A stretch of 64,000 bases of DNA from a virus. Shown here one piece after another: positions 16,601 through 27,400 of the stretch (within the stretch, counting starts at the first letter, position 1; every line of letters starts with the position of its first letter). The position numbers and the translations under genes were made by a program. Location: IMG/VR virus record IMGVR_UViG_3300023278_003531, positions 1 through 64,000 of that record, one strand, 5' to 3'. The notes under the pieces are model-generated. The model saw nothing but the letters and a program-made list of their open reading frames with translations. It did no database searches and was not told the origin of the DNA.

Positions 16601-16854
16601 GTGCCTCCGGCCCCGCGCTCAGCCCCACTGAACGTGGTCTCCGAGAACCCGTCGTAACGAATAGCCTCCGCCAAAGTTATGTCGGAAGGATCTGAAAGAA
16701 TAGTAATGAATCCCGCAGTCGGATAGCCAGTCGTAGTAACAACGGGTATCGTAAGCGTAGTATTGTCAATAGAGGACGTTAGTTGGGTACGTCCGTTATT
16801 GATCGCTAAGAATAACGAATCATTATCATCTTTAGAATTTGGAAAATTAGGCAT
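13684..16854 (-). CDS. Tail fibre-like protein with repeated 'VSGIPVS' modules and C1q-like end
   Basis: 1056 aa. The first 120 residues (GAERGAGGT, AHNQNDNVDF, HHNELKDAIIALE) resemble the N-terminal attachment region common in long phage fibres. Then come several short beta units, each with a variant of SLTVSGIPVST (DVTVSGIAT, ATVSGIPVM, SLTISGTPVST, TITLQGIPLSP), as in trimeric fibre shafts. A run of eight glycines (DNA about 14518-14545) forms a hinge just before LQDAYDSGDGTI. The C-terminal 170 residues have the layout of a C1q/TNF-like jelly roll (LSFDTVHFDTDGFFD, then FVIPAGINKVRVSYGG). Such ends commonly bind receptors or trimerise fibres. GGAGAACCTTA precedes the ATG. Function as fibre is probable. 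Confidence 0.78.
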   Translation of the reverse strand: MPNFPNSKDDNDSLFLAINNGRTQLTSSIDNTTLTIPVVTTTGYPTAGFITILSDPSDITLAEAIRYDGFSETTFSGAERGAGGTTAVAHNQNDNVDFTVMAEHHNELKDAIIALETFVGISGSPEFVPKDEFGNVNISGTLTVDNLIEAGWITASGSLVVSGPADFKEDVTVSGIATFGEIPVSSFPSALGSFDDSTGTMSSAAFTTVHSTAPISAGESLVFYRGNIGFDTSSASTGSLDIRARFGTSVMAEGAAQSSVKIGHTGGAEVAGFKVITGDAVSAATIQVKLGSGANTGQYGAMGIVSVPLEQMSLVSGTDYWFTNGSDTGQTHDQSAFEDFDNTGKFFSSLNFTAPETGEYLILFGSELSAGLEGRNRFLLDGAELMTQAESGNNFKSPCPGAVIETLTAGSHILKMEQSTNIAFSSTSASQRARFFVVNTSAFDQIQGVRDAADQSISSSTSAKLNAYSQTYTPRQREQLLVIGIAGFTTTTDTTAAGYKIKNVTDGEDYSVDSGQHPFNEGSVFDDVLYRPTMMFRTLDNVLTFKDFDLYARRTNGGTITNTDGSLIIWGMSPPPGSPDVSFTTINSDNITTHQLDADIVEISQSATVSGIPVMTELSDSLVFTDITVTGTATVENLDAVHFTTTSGAVSDSLTVSGIPVSTDSGVTEINSITGSVTAAGAGSVTITEDGQIMTVSGEQASVSDPLVLSSGIYSDSLTISGTPVSTGTSGGAALTVKETDGVPTVSNVNTIVVTTGTLTDDGGGQVTITTGGGGGGGGTLQDAYDSGDGTITTAGGKPLELDGTGELTAVTGTFTDGITIGTASTAIDDKSIITASGIFSDTITLQGIPLSPGSSAGFRGAKVASSSGIDVDSGAIAFNGDGTLSFDTVHFDTDGFFDTAQEGRFVIPAGINKVRVSYGGSFPTGSTGDRTFFISKNGATVGSWRGAPNLTSDLRQQAITPVLDVVEGDIFTPGVLHTQGTTLTLGSSASPDTFIHFSLEVIDPVASTPNDISSISGTFTQNLNLPGLPTSSGSLNAGDVWVDISAGHTLKVTPD

Positions 16855-16872
16855 TAAGGTTCTCCAAGAGGA

Positions 16873-17850
16873 TCAAGGAAGTTCTGGCCATACATCTATA
16901 TCCACCGCACGAATGACATTCGAGATACCCGTAACCGTAGTGATACTTCGCGTGCCTGATTCTGAGGTATGTATGGCTGAAACATTATTTTCGGACATAT
17001 CAAATACTAAAACAGCACCACTGGTGGCAGTGTATAAACTACCACTTGTGTAATAGGAACCTAAACTGAAATCCACACTGACGGTAGGATCAGTAGTTAG
17101 AACGGTATTATTAGCAGAGGATTCACTGCCCTGGTCTTCTTCAAATACAAAAGTGCCCCCCGAGGTAGCTACCCCAATTGCAGGGAGCTGCCCGGATACT
17201 TCGGAAAGGGTTATGTCAAAGGGAGGTTCCGCAGGAAGTGCGGGAGATGAGGTATTACTATACTCAAAATCTACATCAATTATATTTGTTCCGGTCGTAG
17301 AAAGCAAGTCGTAATTGGTCTCCACAGAGCCTTCATGTATTCCAGACGCAGTAGTCCAATATCCTCCCGCAGCGGTCAATCTTACAGAGTCGGATCCGCT
17401 GACCACAGTACGAGTGGCATATTCTGATTCATCTGTAATGAAATCGACCCCCGACGCGGTGCCAATTAGAAGGCGTCCTGGGCTCGCATCTAAGTCCTTT
17501 ATGTGGTTATCCGACACTGGAGGACTAGTTAGAGTAGTAAAACGCTGTACAAACTGATCTGAGAAGTCTGAGCCCGGTGTACGGATGCGTATGTATTCCA
17601 TATCGAAGATACCACTAGCCACAGTGCCTACATACAATTTACCCCGCAAGGGGTATGCACGCCAATCTACCGCAGCAGTAATGGGCTCTGAGGGAAGGGT
17701 GCCGGAAGAGATCACGTACCCCTTGAAAAGATCCACCACGTCAATGCCGCCGGAGGTAACGACGACCGCGTAGCGTTCCTCCACAATAAAGACATCGCGA
17801 GTGGCTGTCCCCGCTCCCGTGATCAAAGGCGTAGTGATCACAGTTCCCAT
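16873..17850 (-). CDS. Beta-propeller-like tail protein, 325 aa
   Basis: Repeating strands of the type 'YAVVVTSGGIDVVDL', 'LYVGTVASGIFDM', 'LLIGTASGVDFI', 'GYWTTASGIHEG', 'IGVATSGGTFVF' and 'YTATSGAVLVFDM' recur every 40-50 residues. This six- to seven-fold pattern, with T-x-S-G at the turn before the inner strand, suggests a beta-propeller. Such domains in tail proteins usually bind sugars or proteins. The start overlaps the stop of the 1200-aa gene by one base (TAATG), so the two are probably made together. No named family is certain. Confidence 0.7.
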   Translation of the reverse strand: MGTVITTPLITGAGTATRDVFIVEERYAVVVTSGGIDVVDLFKGYVISSGTLPSEPITAAVDWRAYPLRGKLYVGTVASGIFDMEYIRIRTPGSDFSDQFVQRFTTLTSPPVSDNHIKDLDASPGRLLIGTASGVDFITDESEYATRTVVSGSDSVRLTAAGGYWTTASGIHEGSVETNYDLLSTTGTNIIDVDFEYSNTSSPALPAEPPFDITLSEVSGQLPAIGVATSGGTFVFEEDQGSESSANNTVLTTDPTVSVDFSLGSYYTSGSLYTATSGAVLVFDMSENNVSAIHTSESGTRSITTVTGISNVIRAVDIDVWPELP

Positions 17851-20800
17851 TAGTTCGGCAACTCCCAGAAAACTTTCAGATTACCCGTCTGATCGCCCAA
17901 AGACTGACCCTCGGGGATATCAGTGCGAAGATAAAGATCTGTGGTTCCAGAGGCGGGGATAAGTCCGACCCGCAATCCCTGATCCAATTGGGAAGTCACG
18001 AGTTGAGGGCTAGTAGTGTGGTCAGGGCTAGAAGTCAGAGTGTATTGAACCTGTGCGTATCTTCCGGTAGGGAATAAAACACTTCCCTCCTGAAGAGAAT
18101 CGTAAGCCAAAGTTCCAGAGAGGGCACCCCATACCGGATCTATTCCGCGCGGAGTTACTGGCGTGATTGCGTATTCCAGATCGGGGCCTGCGGAGCACGA
18201 GTACATAAACTGAATGGTCTTGTGGTCATAACGCCTATTGTTGTTAATCCTATCACCAATCTGTATGTCATAGTCTTCTGAGAATTGTGCCTCTCTACAT
18301 TGGAGCAGATTAAAAGATTCTCTCTCGGAGTCATAGGTACTAGCTGCTAGGAAAAGCAACTGGCGGTCGGAGAGCAACTCCGTAGCATCCGATCCCGCCG
18401 CGGAGGTGCCCGAGAATCCGGAGCGTCTCATTCCTAATTCTGCCAAACTGACACCATTGCGCACCGACACGCCTCTCGGATCTACCAAATCTACCTTGGT
18501 AACAGAGACGAGGGTACCCGCAACCAGCACAACTCTCAGTGCGTACATTTCGGGACGTCGGTTTGCGGAATTATTGACACTGTTAAGGGGGTTTCCAAAA
18601 AAAAGATATAACAAACCATCTATTGGATTATAAACACATTGCATAGCATTGGGATTACCATCTGCCTCTGACATACCAGGAATGGTAGATAAATCTATAA
18701 CCACTGACTCTGATACCAGTGTGTTGTCTTCCGTTACTAAATCCCCTCTCTGGATAACCATCAAAAGATCACCAGAGGAACTATCCACAGTATCGCTAGT
18801 AAGTGCGTAAAAATAAGTACCATCGAAAGTTAGGCAACTCATGTTATTCCAGCGCGTTGAGGAGCCCCCTATAGAATCTTCTCGCCAACTACTACGAAGG
18901 AAGTTACCCTGAGTATCCATTGTAATTGCATAATAGATAACGGTGTTTACGAAGAAATAGGGCTGTCTCTGTACTATATGAATCTCATCGAATGCGGCAT
19001 CCCAAATCATACCCACAGGTTCGAATGTTTCGGTCGCAGTGACGGCGGCTTCATAACTATAATTTATCTGGCCTTGGAGATGATCTGTTCTCATATACTC
19101 AAATGAATTGGGATCATAGACATCCCAGATAGGACGTAAATCACTAGGGGCTGTACCGCTCAGCAACACATTGAGCACCCACAACTCATCATTGTCTGGG
19201 TGATACATCATGGCCCCACCTAAATTCTTAATTGTGTTGGTACCGGCGACTTCTCTACTGGTAACAAATCCATTGTTTTGGTTTATGATCCAATCATTTC
19301 CGCCGGAAGCATATTCCTCCTCATTAAGCCACTTGGCTGTTGGATAAACCCCAAGAGCAGTTGAGAGTTGATTGGTAGGATAAGTACTATCTGATCCCCA
19401 ATTAGATCTAATCAATTCCTGACCTATTACAGGTGAGGAAATGGGCGGAGTATCGCTTGCTCTGGCTCTGATAGTCTTGAATGCTGACGCGGTGTCACTA
19501 TCTATAGACGACTCTCGGGTCTCAATGGACGTAAAAGAAGAAGACACAAGTGAAGGCTGGGAACCGCCATCAAAAACAGGAGTCGTGTAGGTACCTGTAG
19601 CCAGGTAATCCCCAATGGGGATAGACTCAAACCAAATATTTGTCAAGTGGGTAGCCTCAGAAACCCAAGTCGATGCGAAATTAAGATCCTCTTGACACGT
19701 AGCCGCATCATTGAGAAGTATCGATCCGTTTCCCGGGTCACTTGCATCGGCTCTCCAGGTCAAAGCACCTGGCGACTGGGGACTATACCAAACATCTGCA
19801 TTATTTTCTTCGCTGGAGTACCCAATAAAATCGCCGGGGGCTGCCTTCCAAAATACAAACGCCTCCTGGGATACTGGATTTTGGCCTCCGATCTGTTGGT
19901 ATTGTGCAGTATTCTTGACTATGAAATTAGTACCAGAGGCTGAAGGAAAGTTAAATTGAGGATTATCCTCATCAAACCTGAACAAGAAACAGCCCGTTCT
20001 GGTAGTATTAGCCAACGATGCTATAGACATTATCTTAGTAATAATACAAGGTTCTTTTATCCGAGTATTGAGAGATAAAGTCACACCCTCCTGACGATGA
20101 AAAGAAGTACCATCATTTACCATCGAGGGACGTATCCCCGACGCAACCGTGCGACGTTCTAAAACAACACGATCTGCTCCAGAACTATGAAAAGCCTCGA
20201 TCTCGAAGAAATCGACATCAATGGCGGTACCAGTAACCGCAGTAAAGGGCTGGACACTAAGGCCTCTGACCGTGTGAAATGGAGCACCTGACCACGTGGT
20301 CACTGAGCCTACATCAAATATGAAATCCTGGATCTCCCCACTTAGATTATTATAAGGGAACTGACTAAGTACGGAATTTTCTACAGGGTAAGGATCTCCC
20401 CCAGCATCCTCCACCCATCTCCAGCGGAGACGAGGGCCCTCAGACACATCATTAACTCCAAGAGGCCCCCCACGCATGCGGACGCGGACGCGGTCATAAA
20501 GATCGGTATCTATCAGGACATGATTGTTATGGGGACCAAGAATATTACCAATGCCCGCAGGCTCTGACATCAATAAGGCTTCGCCGTCAGTATAATCACC
20601 CACGTTAATAAAGCTGGGGCCGAGACCTGTGCTGGTATACCCAGCAGCACCATCGAGAGTAAATTCTCTAAACGATAGAGCACTCAATCCCCAACCAACG
20701 ACATCCTGAGAATCTGACCATCTATGGTAAAATCCACTAGAAGTCACCGTGCGTGTGCCTTGCAAAGTACCGGCTGCCCAGGAAGTAACTGCGGGCTGGG

Positions 20801-21452
20801 AACTCTCAAGAACCTGACGGCCGAACCAGGGGCCGTTAGTACTGGTGGAGATCTCAAAAAGTTCATCCGCGTCTGTACCAGTGTCATCAATAAAGACAAA
20901 CGCAGACCCCTTCTTGGGAAAACGATTGAAAAGTTTGAGAATCTGTACGTTATCAGAGGGCCTGCCCACGGGAGCATCTTCTATCTCTACCTCTGTTTGG
21001 TTACCATCAGCTCCGAAATCTACAAGAGTATCGTCATTGATGGCTTTCCATTCAAATGTATCGACATCTCCGGATGGTGCATGTGTGTATCTAATATATC
21101 TTGGGGCTCCTGAAATTGTAGAATCAGCAATATCTCCAACGTACAAATTAGGGGAGCCAGTTAGTGTAACAGGGAAGTATGCAATATCATCATCGCTTAT
21201 GGCCATCTCAGCGGTTGAGGCGTCTTCGGTGTAAAGCTCAATGCGATTCAGCTTCCAACGCGCTCCGAGATCCGCAGTCAGTACAATACTCTCAGTGGCG
21301 GAAACGGTGACTGCTGGAACAGAAATAGCCCCGTCCGCCATAACAGTCATCTGCTGTTCGTCTAAGAGCTGACTACCAGAGAATGTAGGATCAGTGGGAG
21401 AATTAGCTGTGTTTCTAATAAACCCTTCCCGAATCATATTTCGTTCTACCAT
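17850..21452 (-). CDS. Giant tail/adhesin protein, 1200 aa, discoidin-like start
   Basis: After a short leader, residues about 40-125 (LTADLGARWKLNRIELYTED, then RYIRYTHA) follow the F5/8 type C (discoidin) layout. The middle (about 330-430) looks like a second beta-sandwich carbohydrate-binding domain (VRVRMRGGP, WRWVEDAGG). The region 720-1050 reads as long-stranded, propeller-like beta structure (FDEIHIVQRQPYFF, LTFDGTYFYALTSD). The last 60 residues (TTDLYLRTDIPEG, LKVFWELP) match the C-terminus of the neighbouring 2631-aa protein. It is probably a receptor-facing tail component. No enzymatic motif was seen. ATG at 21452 follows AAAAGGATGAT. Confidence 0.72.
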   Translation of the reverse strand: MVERNMIREGFIRNTANSPTDPTFSGSQLLDEQQMTVMADGAISVPAVTVSATESIVLTADLGARWKLNRIELYTEDASTAEMAISDDDIAYFPVTLTGSPNLYVGDIADSTISGAPRYIRYTHAPSGDVDTFEWKAINDDTLVDFGADGNQTEVEIEDAPVGRPSDNVQILKLFNRFPKKGSAFVFIDDTGTDADELFEISTSTNGPWFGRQVLESSQPAVTSWAAGTLQGTRTVTSSGFYHRWSDSQDVVGWGLSALSFREFTLDGAAGYTSTGLGPSFINVGDYTDGEALLMSEPAGIGNILGPHNNHVLIDTDLYDRVRVRMRGGPLGVNDVSEGPRLRWRWVEDAGGDPYPVENSVLSQFPYNNLSGEIQDFIFDVGSVTTWSGAPFHTVRGLSVQPFTAVTGTAIDVDFFEIEAFHSSGADRVVLERRTVASGIRPSMVNDGTSFHRQEGVTLSLNTRIKEPCIITKIMSIASLANTTRTGCFLFRFDEDNPQFNFPSASGTNFIVKNTAQYQQIGGQNPVSQEAFVFWKAAPGDFIGYSSEENNADVWYSPQSPGALTWRADASDPGNGSILLNDAATCQEDLNFASTWVSEATHLTNIWFESIPIGDYLATGTYTTPVFDGGSQPSLVSSSFTSIETRESSIDSDTASAFKTIRARASDTPPISSPVIGQELIRSNWGSDSTYPTNQLSTALGVYPTAKWLNEEEYASGGNDWIINQNNGFVTSREVAGTNTIKNLGGAMMYHPDNDELWVLNVLLSGTAPSDLRPIWDVYDPNSFEYMRTDHLQGQINYSYEAAVTATETFEPVGMIWDAAFDEIHIVQRQPYFFVNTVIYYAITMDTQGNFLRSSWREDSIGGSSTRWNNMSCLTFDGTYFYALTSDTVDSSSGDLLMVIQRGDLVTEDNTLVSESVVIDLSTIPGMSEADGNPNAMQCVYNPIDGLLYLFFGNPLNSVNNSANRRPEMYALRVVLVAGTLVSVTKVDLVDPRGVSVRNGVSLAELGMRRSGFSGTSAAGSDATELLSDRQLLFLAASTYDSERESFNLLQCREAQFSEDYDIQIGDRINNNRRYDHKTIQFMYSCSAGPDLEYAITPVTPRGIDPVWGALSGTLAYDSLQEGSVLFPTGRYAQVQYTLTSSPDHTTSPQLVTSQLDQGLRVGLIPASGTTDLYLRTDIPEGQSLGDQTGNLKVFWELPN

Positions 21453-21464
21453 ATCATCCTTTTC

Positions 21465-24400
21465 CTAATCACAATTTACGAGCGGGGTCTTCCACCTAAC
21501 CAAAAGGGAAGCGTCACGATTCTCGTTACCTGTTATATCCTTGGGTATGTTGCTTCTAATATATATAGTAGCCTCTTCCCCGTCTTCTACTCCCAACGAA
21601 ACCAGAGGCAAGTCGTCAGAGCCTGAGCTGTGGAAATTAACATTGTCCAGAGAAATCTCAATCATATCAGAGGGCTTTAGTAACTGACTACGTAATAGAT
21701 CTCTATCAAACCTGTCGCTGAAGTCTGTCTTAGCATAATTATAAATCTTAATGTTCTCTAAAAGTGCCCAAGTGGATGCAGTATTTGTAGCAGGTTGGGT
21801 AGGAACTGGCGTGAAAGTTGTCGCTGTTTCGTTTTGAGGGGCTGCGGCAATTGCCTGCCCGACCTCACCCCCAAACATAACAGACGCGCCTCCCTCCCTC
21901 ACACCTTCCCAGGAACGATTACTACCATAGACTATCTCCCCATCAACGACTATCTGGACAGTAGAGTTAAGTGGCCCAATACTCCCATTGACATCCCACA
22001 CCAAAGCAACGTGCATTGTCTGATACTTCGCGAACGTGTAATTCTCTATCTTAGATTGGAACTGATACAACCTTTCCAAGTCATTTATGATCACAATAAA
22101 ACCAATTCCAGGTCGGAAAAAGAAAGTCATGAACTTACCATCAGGTCGTGTTATTTTGAAGATACTGGGAAGTACATCCGTGAATTGATTAACTCTACCA
22201 GTCTCTCCCCAATCAGGCTGGAACCAGAACTCAACAGTACCTATGGAAATATCCAGACCTTCCTGATAAATAGTAAAGGTCTCGCTGTTATTCAAATAAA
22301 GGGATGGGGTGAAGTTACAAACGTCGTCGAAGTTATTGCGAACAAATTGCATATCATCCAAGATTAATTCTAGATTCCTGGAACTACCAACGCCCCGGAA
22401 CTCTAACTCAAAGTATCGTATTCCTGGGGCATCAAAGACATTCCTTGTGTAGTTACCATCCACCGAGGAGGTTATCACAAAGTCCGCAGTTACGAAATCT
22501 ACCTGACTCTCCCCTGTATTTAAATCATAACTCGCCCCGGGCTGAAAAGGAATCTCAGATCGGTCAGCCGCTGATTTAAATTGAAGTTTGATCTCATTCC
22601 AACCAGATTGCAATGATAGTTCTTTCATATTCCACACATAGGAAATATCGCGATCGTTTCCTAGGCGTATAGTTCCGAAATTAGTATCAAGAAGTGCTAT
22701 ATCATTTATCTTCATCCAAAAAACAAAGAAATCTCGCTCGGAGAAATCAGCATCGTTGTTAGCATCTATACCATCCAGGGACACAGCTGCGACTGCGACC
22801 GAATCAACAGCGTATGTTATCTTAGTGCCTCTTTGATTAGTACTGTTAGGATGTACCTCTGGAACATCAGCCATTTCTACCAAAGGAGTCAATTGAATCT
22901 CCGACTCCAGCAAACGAAATTCATGAATAACTATAGAATTGGCATCCTCACCCTGACCTTGTACTGAATCCACCTCTAAAGTCCAGGTATCTGCAGTTAT
23001 TGGAGGATTCAACGTACCGCTGAAAGTCAACCCGACGAAATCCTCCTCGGTCAGGACAACCTGCTCGACAGAACCAGGGTTAGCTTTGAGGGTAAAAGTA
23101 GCGGGCGCGTTAGTACGTAAGCCCGTGCCTACCTGCTTGGCATAGCTCTCGTCCATCTCCCATTCAAATCTGTTTACGGTTTTAGGCTCAGCAAGAGTAA
23201 CAGTAAGGGTATCTGTAAATCCGGTAGCTTGCCAGAAAGTCCCATTATCGCCATCCACCATATAAGACGCCTGGTGTTCGGGGACAAAGGTTAGAGACGA
23301 TGCCGTAGAACCCCAGGCATGGTTGGTCTCGATGAGTCCCTGTATATTAGCGGAAGACACGGTCTCTTCAAACAACTGAATAGACACAACACGTGTCTGG
23401 GGACCACGACCAATACCAAACTGATTGGATTGTCCTACTTCATTGGGCTCATTGAGAACAGACTCATCGGGATAAACACTGTCTTCTACATAAACACGCA
23501 TTCCTGAGGTCTCTATGGTATTGATAAAAATATGTGTAAAGCCAATACCCTCATTATAACTATCCACTCCTGTAAAAGACGCCTGATCGATGTCTAACCA
23601 GCTGGCATCAAGTGTGGGATCTGATTCTGAATTGGTCAAAGTTTGGATCTTGAAGTCTGTGGGGTAAAATTCTGTGTCGTACCCCAATACAGTAATGGCT
23701 TTAATCTCTTTGGTAATCACGTCACCTCTGTACGCGTCATGGAAAACTCTCCAAACATAGTGGGGAAATTCACTGCCCGGTACCACAAGATCAGTCAATG
23801 TGTTCTTAGTAAAGACACCCCAATAATCATCTTCGGATATCTCATCGAACTTACCATCCCAAAGGAAGAAGGGGTCACCTATAGTATTGACATCAGAAGA
23901 GTTATGGCTAGCTCCATAATCCACACCCTCCAGCAGACTATAAAGATTGCCTTGAGTATTATTAAAGGTGGAGACATCCTGTAATCCTGCACGGGTAGTA
24001 CTAAACCAATTAGAGTTCTCCGTGAATATCTCTGGTTGGGCCGGAGCAAAATTAACACCAAACAAAGTACCACCCTGCGTGTTAAAGTTATACTGCTTAG
24101 GCTGGGAGGCTAAATCCGACTGCAAGAGATTACTATCACCACGTACGGCCACCCATCTAATTGCGGTAGAGGGAGTAGCAGTACCCCAATCGGAATACTC
24201 TACATTCTCAGGGCTGCCCACTCCAATAAATGACTTATTGGAATACGTAAAATTGCTATCATCATCTACATCCCAATAGCCTTTATCGTCTGTTGCGGGT
24301 TTAGCTCCCGGTGTCAGTAAGTCTCGTCTAAGTTCGGTGGCTGCGGAAAACGTACTGAGTCTGTAGGGCCTATTTAAATCAAAGCATATTACGGGATAGT

Positions 24401-27400
24401 CTGAGTAATTGATGGAGGTGGTGTTTCTGTTGTCCGTAAGCACATCTCCCAAAGGATCCCAAAAATGGTTTGGTCCTTGATGGGGTATGGCTGCCTGAGT
24501 TATCCGAGGATATATCCTCGCTTGGTATAAAATGGCCTGGGGAAAATTATCTATCTGGTAAGGAGACTTACCCTCCGTGGTGGAGCCCCCAGTACTTCCC
24601 TGGACGTTAAGCTCAAATTCGGCGGCGGCTGAAGATTCAAATCGAATCCAACGGGCAAAGGAAGAAGAACCTGCCCAATCAACTAGGTTGGGATCAGAGA
24701 CGTCATCCCCACTAAATAGCGCTGTGTTGGGCCAAGGGGTCTGATTTAGAGTTTCGGAAATTAATTCAAAAACACGGGAAGCCGTGTCGATATTAAAGTG
24801 TCTTCCCAGATCGACTGCAACATGAATGACACCACCCACTCCCCCACACTCCGCTACGCCGGGAGTATATTCCCTATCAACGGTGTTGTCTACGGGCAGT
24901 GTATTCCTCCCCACCGACTCCAACGCCATGAACATACTTGCCCGAATGCCTGTATTGGATTTAAAATCAGTGTCGATGGTGGAGTTATCTGGACAATCTA
25001 AGGCTGCACTAAATGCGGGATATCCCGAAGGCCCCAAAGGAAACAAAGAACGTTCGAAGGTATCACAGTTCCTGAGATATACAATTCTAATTCCCTCAGT
25101 AGTAACAGGCGTTAGAAATATAAAAGTGTTTATCTTGGACTTAGTACCCCCAAAAGTAGACGTAGCCAGCTGAAGCTGTTGGGGCTCGTCATCCCTTAGA
25201 AGTGCCCTAACCTGACGGACAGTCTTCCAATGGCTGTTCTCATTTACGTCGGGGGGAATACCTCCCAACTCTGCTTGTGTTTTTAGGGCCTCGATATCCC
25301 AATAACGGGGATAGTGATCTGCAGAAGTACAATCAAGCGTAGAGTCTCTAAAATCAGTATGTGCTATTCTAATACCGCCAATTACTTTCTCACCGCCCCA
25401 CTGCATTCCCAAAATACCAGGATTGGTGGCGGTCATACGGGAAAATGACTGAACCCCACTATTTCTATCCTGATTGAACGCATTAGTAAATCCAAGACTC
25501 TGGGACCCATCGGGGGTATCTATGTCTAATTGACGGGCAGGTTGGTACCAATGACTACTTCCTGTAACAGTAGTTAGCAGTCCAGTATCTACCGGAACAT
25601 ACTGAGCGTCAGTAAAATCTTTCACGCCCGTGAGATAACTCTTATACCAGTTGGCGATCGTAACCGCAGGTGCATTAAGAACCGCCCCATACGCATCCAT
25701 ATGCCATATCTCTCGTCCAAGCGTGGCGGAAGTATCGGCACCGGTTTTATCCACCTCAATGAGCATTCTTACGAAACGGGTACCAGATTTCAATAGTGTC
25801 TGTCCATTGAAAGTGATGTTACCTGTGCTTGCATCAGCAAGTCCGGTGGACTCCCTGCCCGCAAATATAGAAAGCTGATTGCTCCCATAATCACCCACTA
25901 CGTGTCCGGGATCTTCCAGGACTCCCGACAAGGTAGGACTACCTAAAAGGCGGAAGCGGGGAGCGCCGCCGGTTCCATAATCCGCATAACGAAAAGACCA
26001 CTCCAAGGTCGCAGCGCCCTGATCCAGACTAGCAGCATACTCAGTGAGATCTGTCGTCTGTGATAAATCAAAAGTAACCTGAGTAAATTGCCCCTCGTGA
26101 GAAGGATCCTCCAGATCGATGTTAAAACCAAAAGAGCGACTACCTCCCTGAATAGCTCCCGAACTATACTCAGAGAAATCAGCGACCCTTGGAATCTGGA
26201 AAGGCAAAGATCCGGAATTAACAACTACAAGATCCCACCCAGTGAGATCTCCCGTCTCAAAGGCACCATTAGTAGCGAGATTACCTGTCTTAAAGGACTC
26301 CGTACCGCTCACTAAACTAATCAAACCATACGCCTGCGCACTCAACGTAACGCTAGACTCCTCCTTCAAAACCTTATCCTCTGTGAAATCGATTCGGGCA
26401 GGAGGGCCAATTTGAGGGCTTTGTATGTCTGCCAAAGAGTTCAACTGATTGAAGTAGAGAAGCTGCCTGGCAGATTCGATATCCTCAGGAACATCTACTA
26501 TTAGATCCGCCTTCTGCCCTAAGGTATTTATCACCTTGAGGGGCACACTGGCTCCTACAGAACCGACCCTAGCATCTGTCAGATGTATCGAATTCTCTAT
26601 TCTACCTTCCTCTCCAAAACAAACCTGGTCTTCTTCGAAGCGCACCTTAACATCGCTGATGGATGTTTGGAGAGTGGGTCTGATAATTAAACGGATGAAT
26701 TGAGGAGAATTGCCTACCTTAAACTCAGCCTCCTTCTCATTAGCATTTAACAATTCTCCGGATGAGAAAAGCTGTCCATCTTCGGAAAAGAATATCTGAA
26801 CATTATCCGCCAAGGACTCATCAGATTGAGAAACACCATAGATTTCCATCTCAGAAATCTTAGTACTCCAATGTAGATCACTCTGCCACCTAATGGCAGT
26901 AGTTCGGACAGGATCAAAGACCCATTCAAATCGATTCCACTGCATGTTGGAAAATGCAGACTGCTCTCGAAAATTAATGCCTCCCAGCTCCGCAACACTC
27001 TTAACGTAATCTACACCCTGAACAGGATTGATAGTACCATCCGCAGCAATGACGTCCAACCTGGAAGGATTGGAAAGTAACAAATCCATTCCTATGTCTT
27101 TGAGGGTAGAACCTGGTGGATAGTTTATAATCTTCTGCTGATCTATCTTGACATGTTGGATAGAATCCTCAGGTATAACAGAGAACCCCGACTTAGAACC
27201 ATCCCCACCTTTCCCCCCATCCGAAGGTGCGTAGTCTAACTGCCAGGCACGTTGGTTCTTTTTATCCTTGAAATACATCACAATCTTACCAACAGACTTA
27301 CTAGGACGAGGAGTCTGGCTACTAAAAAAACAATCTATACCCACAGCATCTCTTTCAAAATCATAGGAATCCGGAGACTGATTTACAAACTCGAAGGTCT

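Noticed and set aside
21795-22367. 190-aa open frame on the plus strand inside the 2631-aa gene
   Set aside because: It lies fully within a long coherent minus-strand gene, lacks a ribosome site and domain, and reads as low-logic sequence; it is an antisense shadow.
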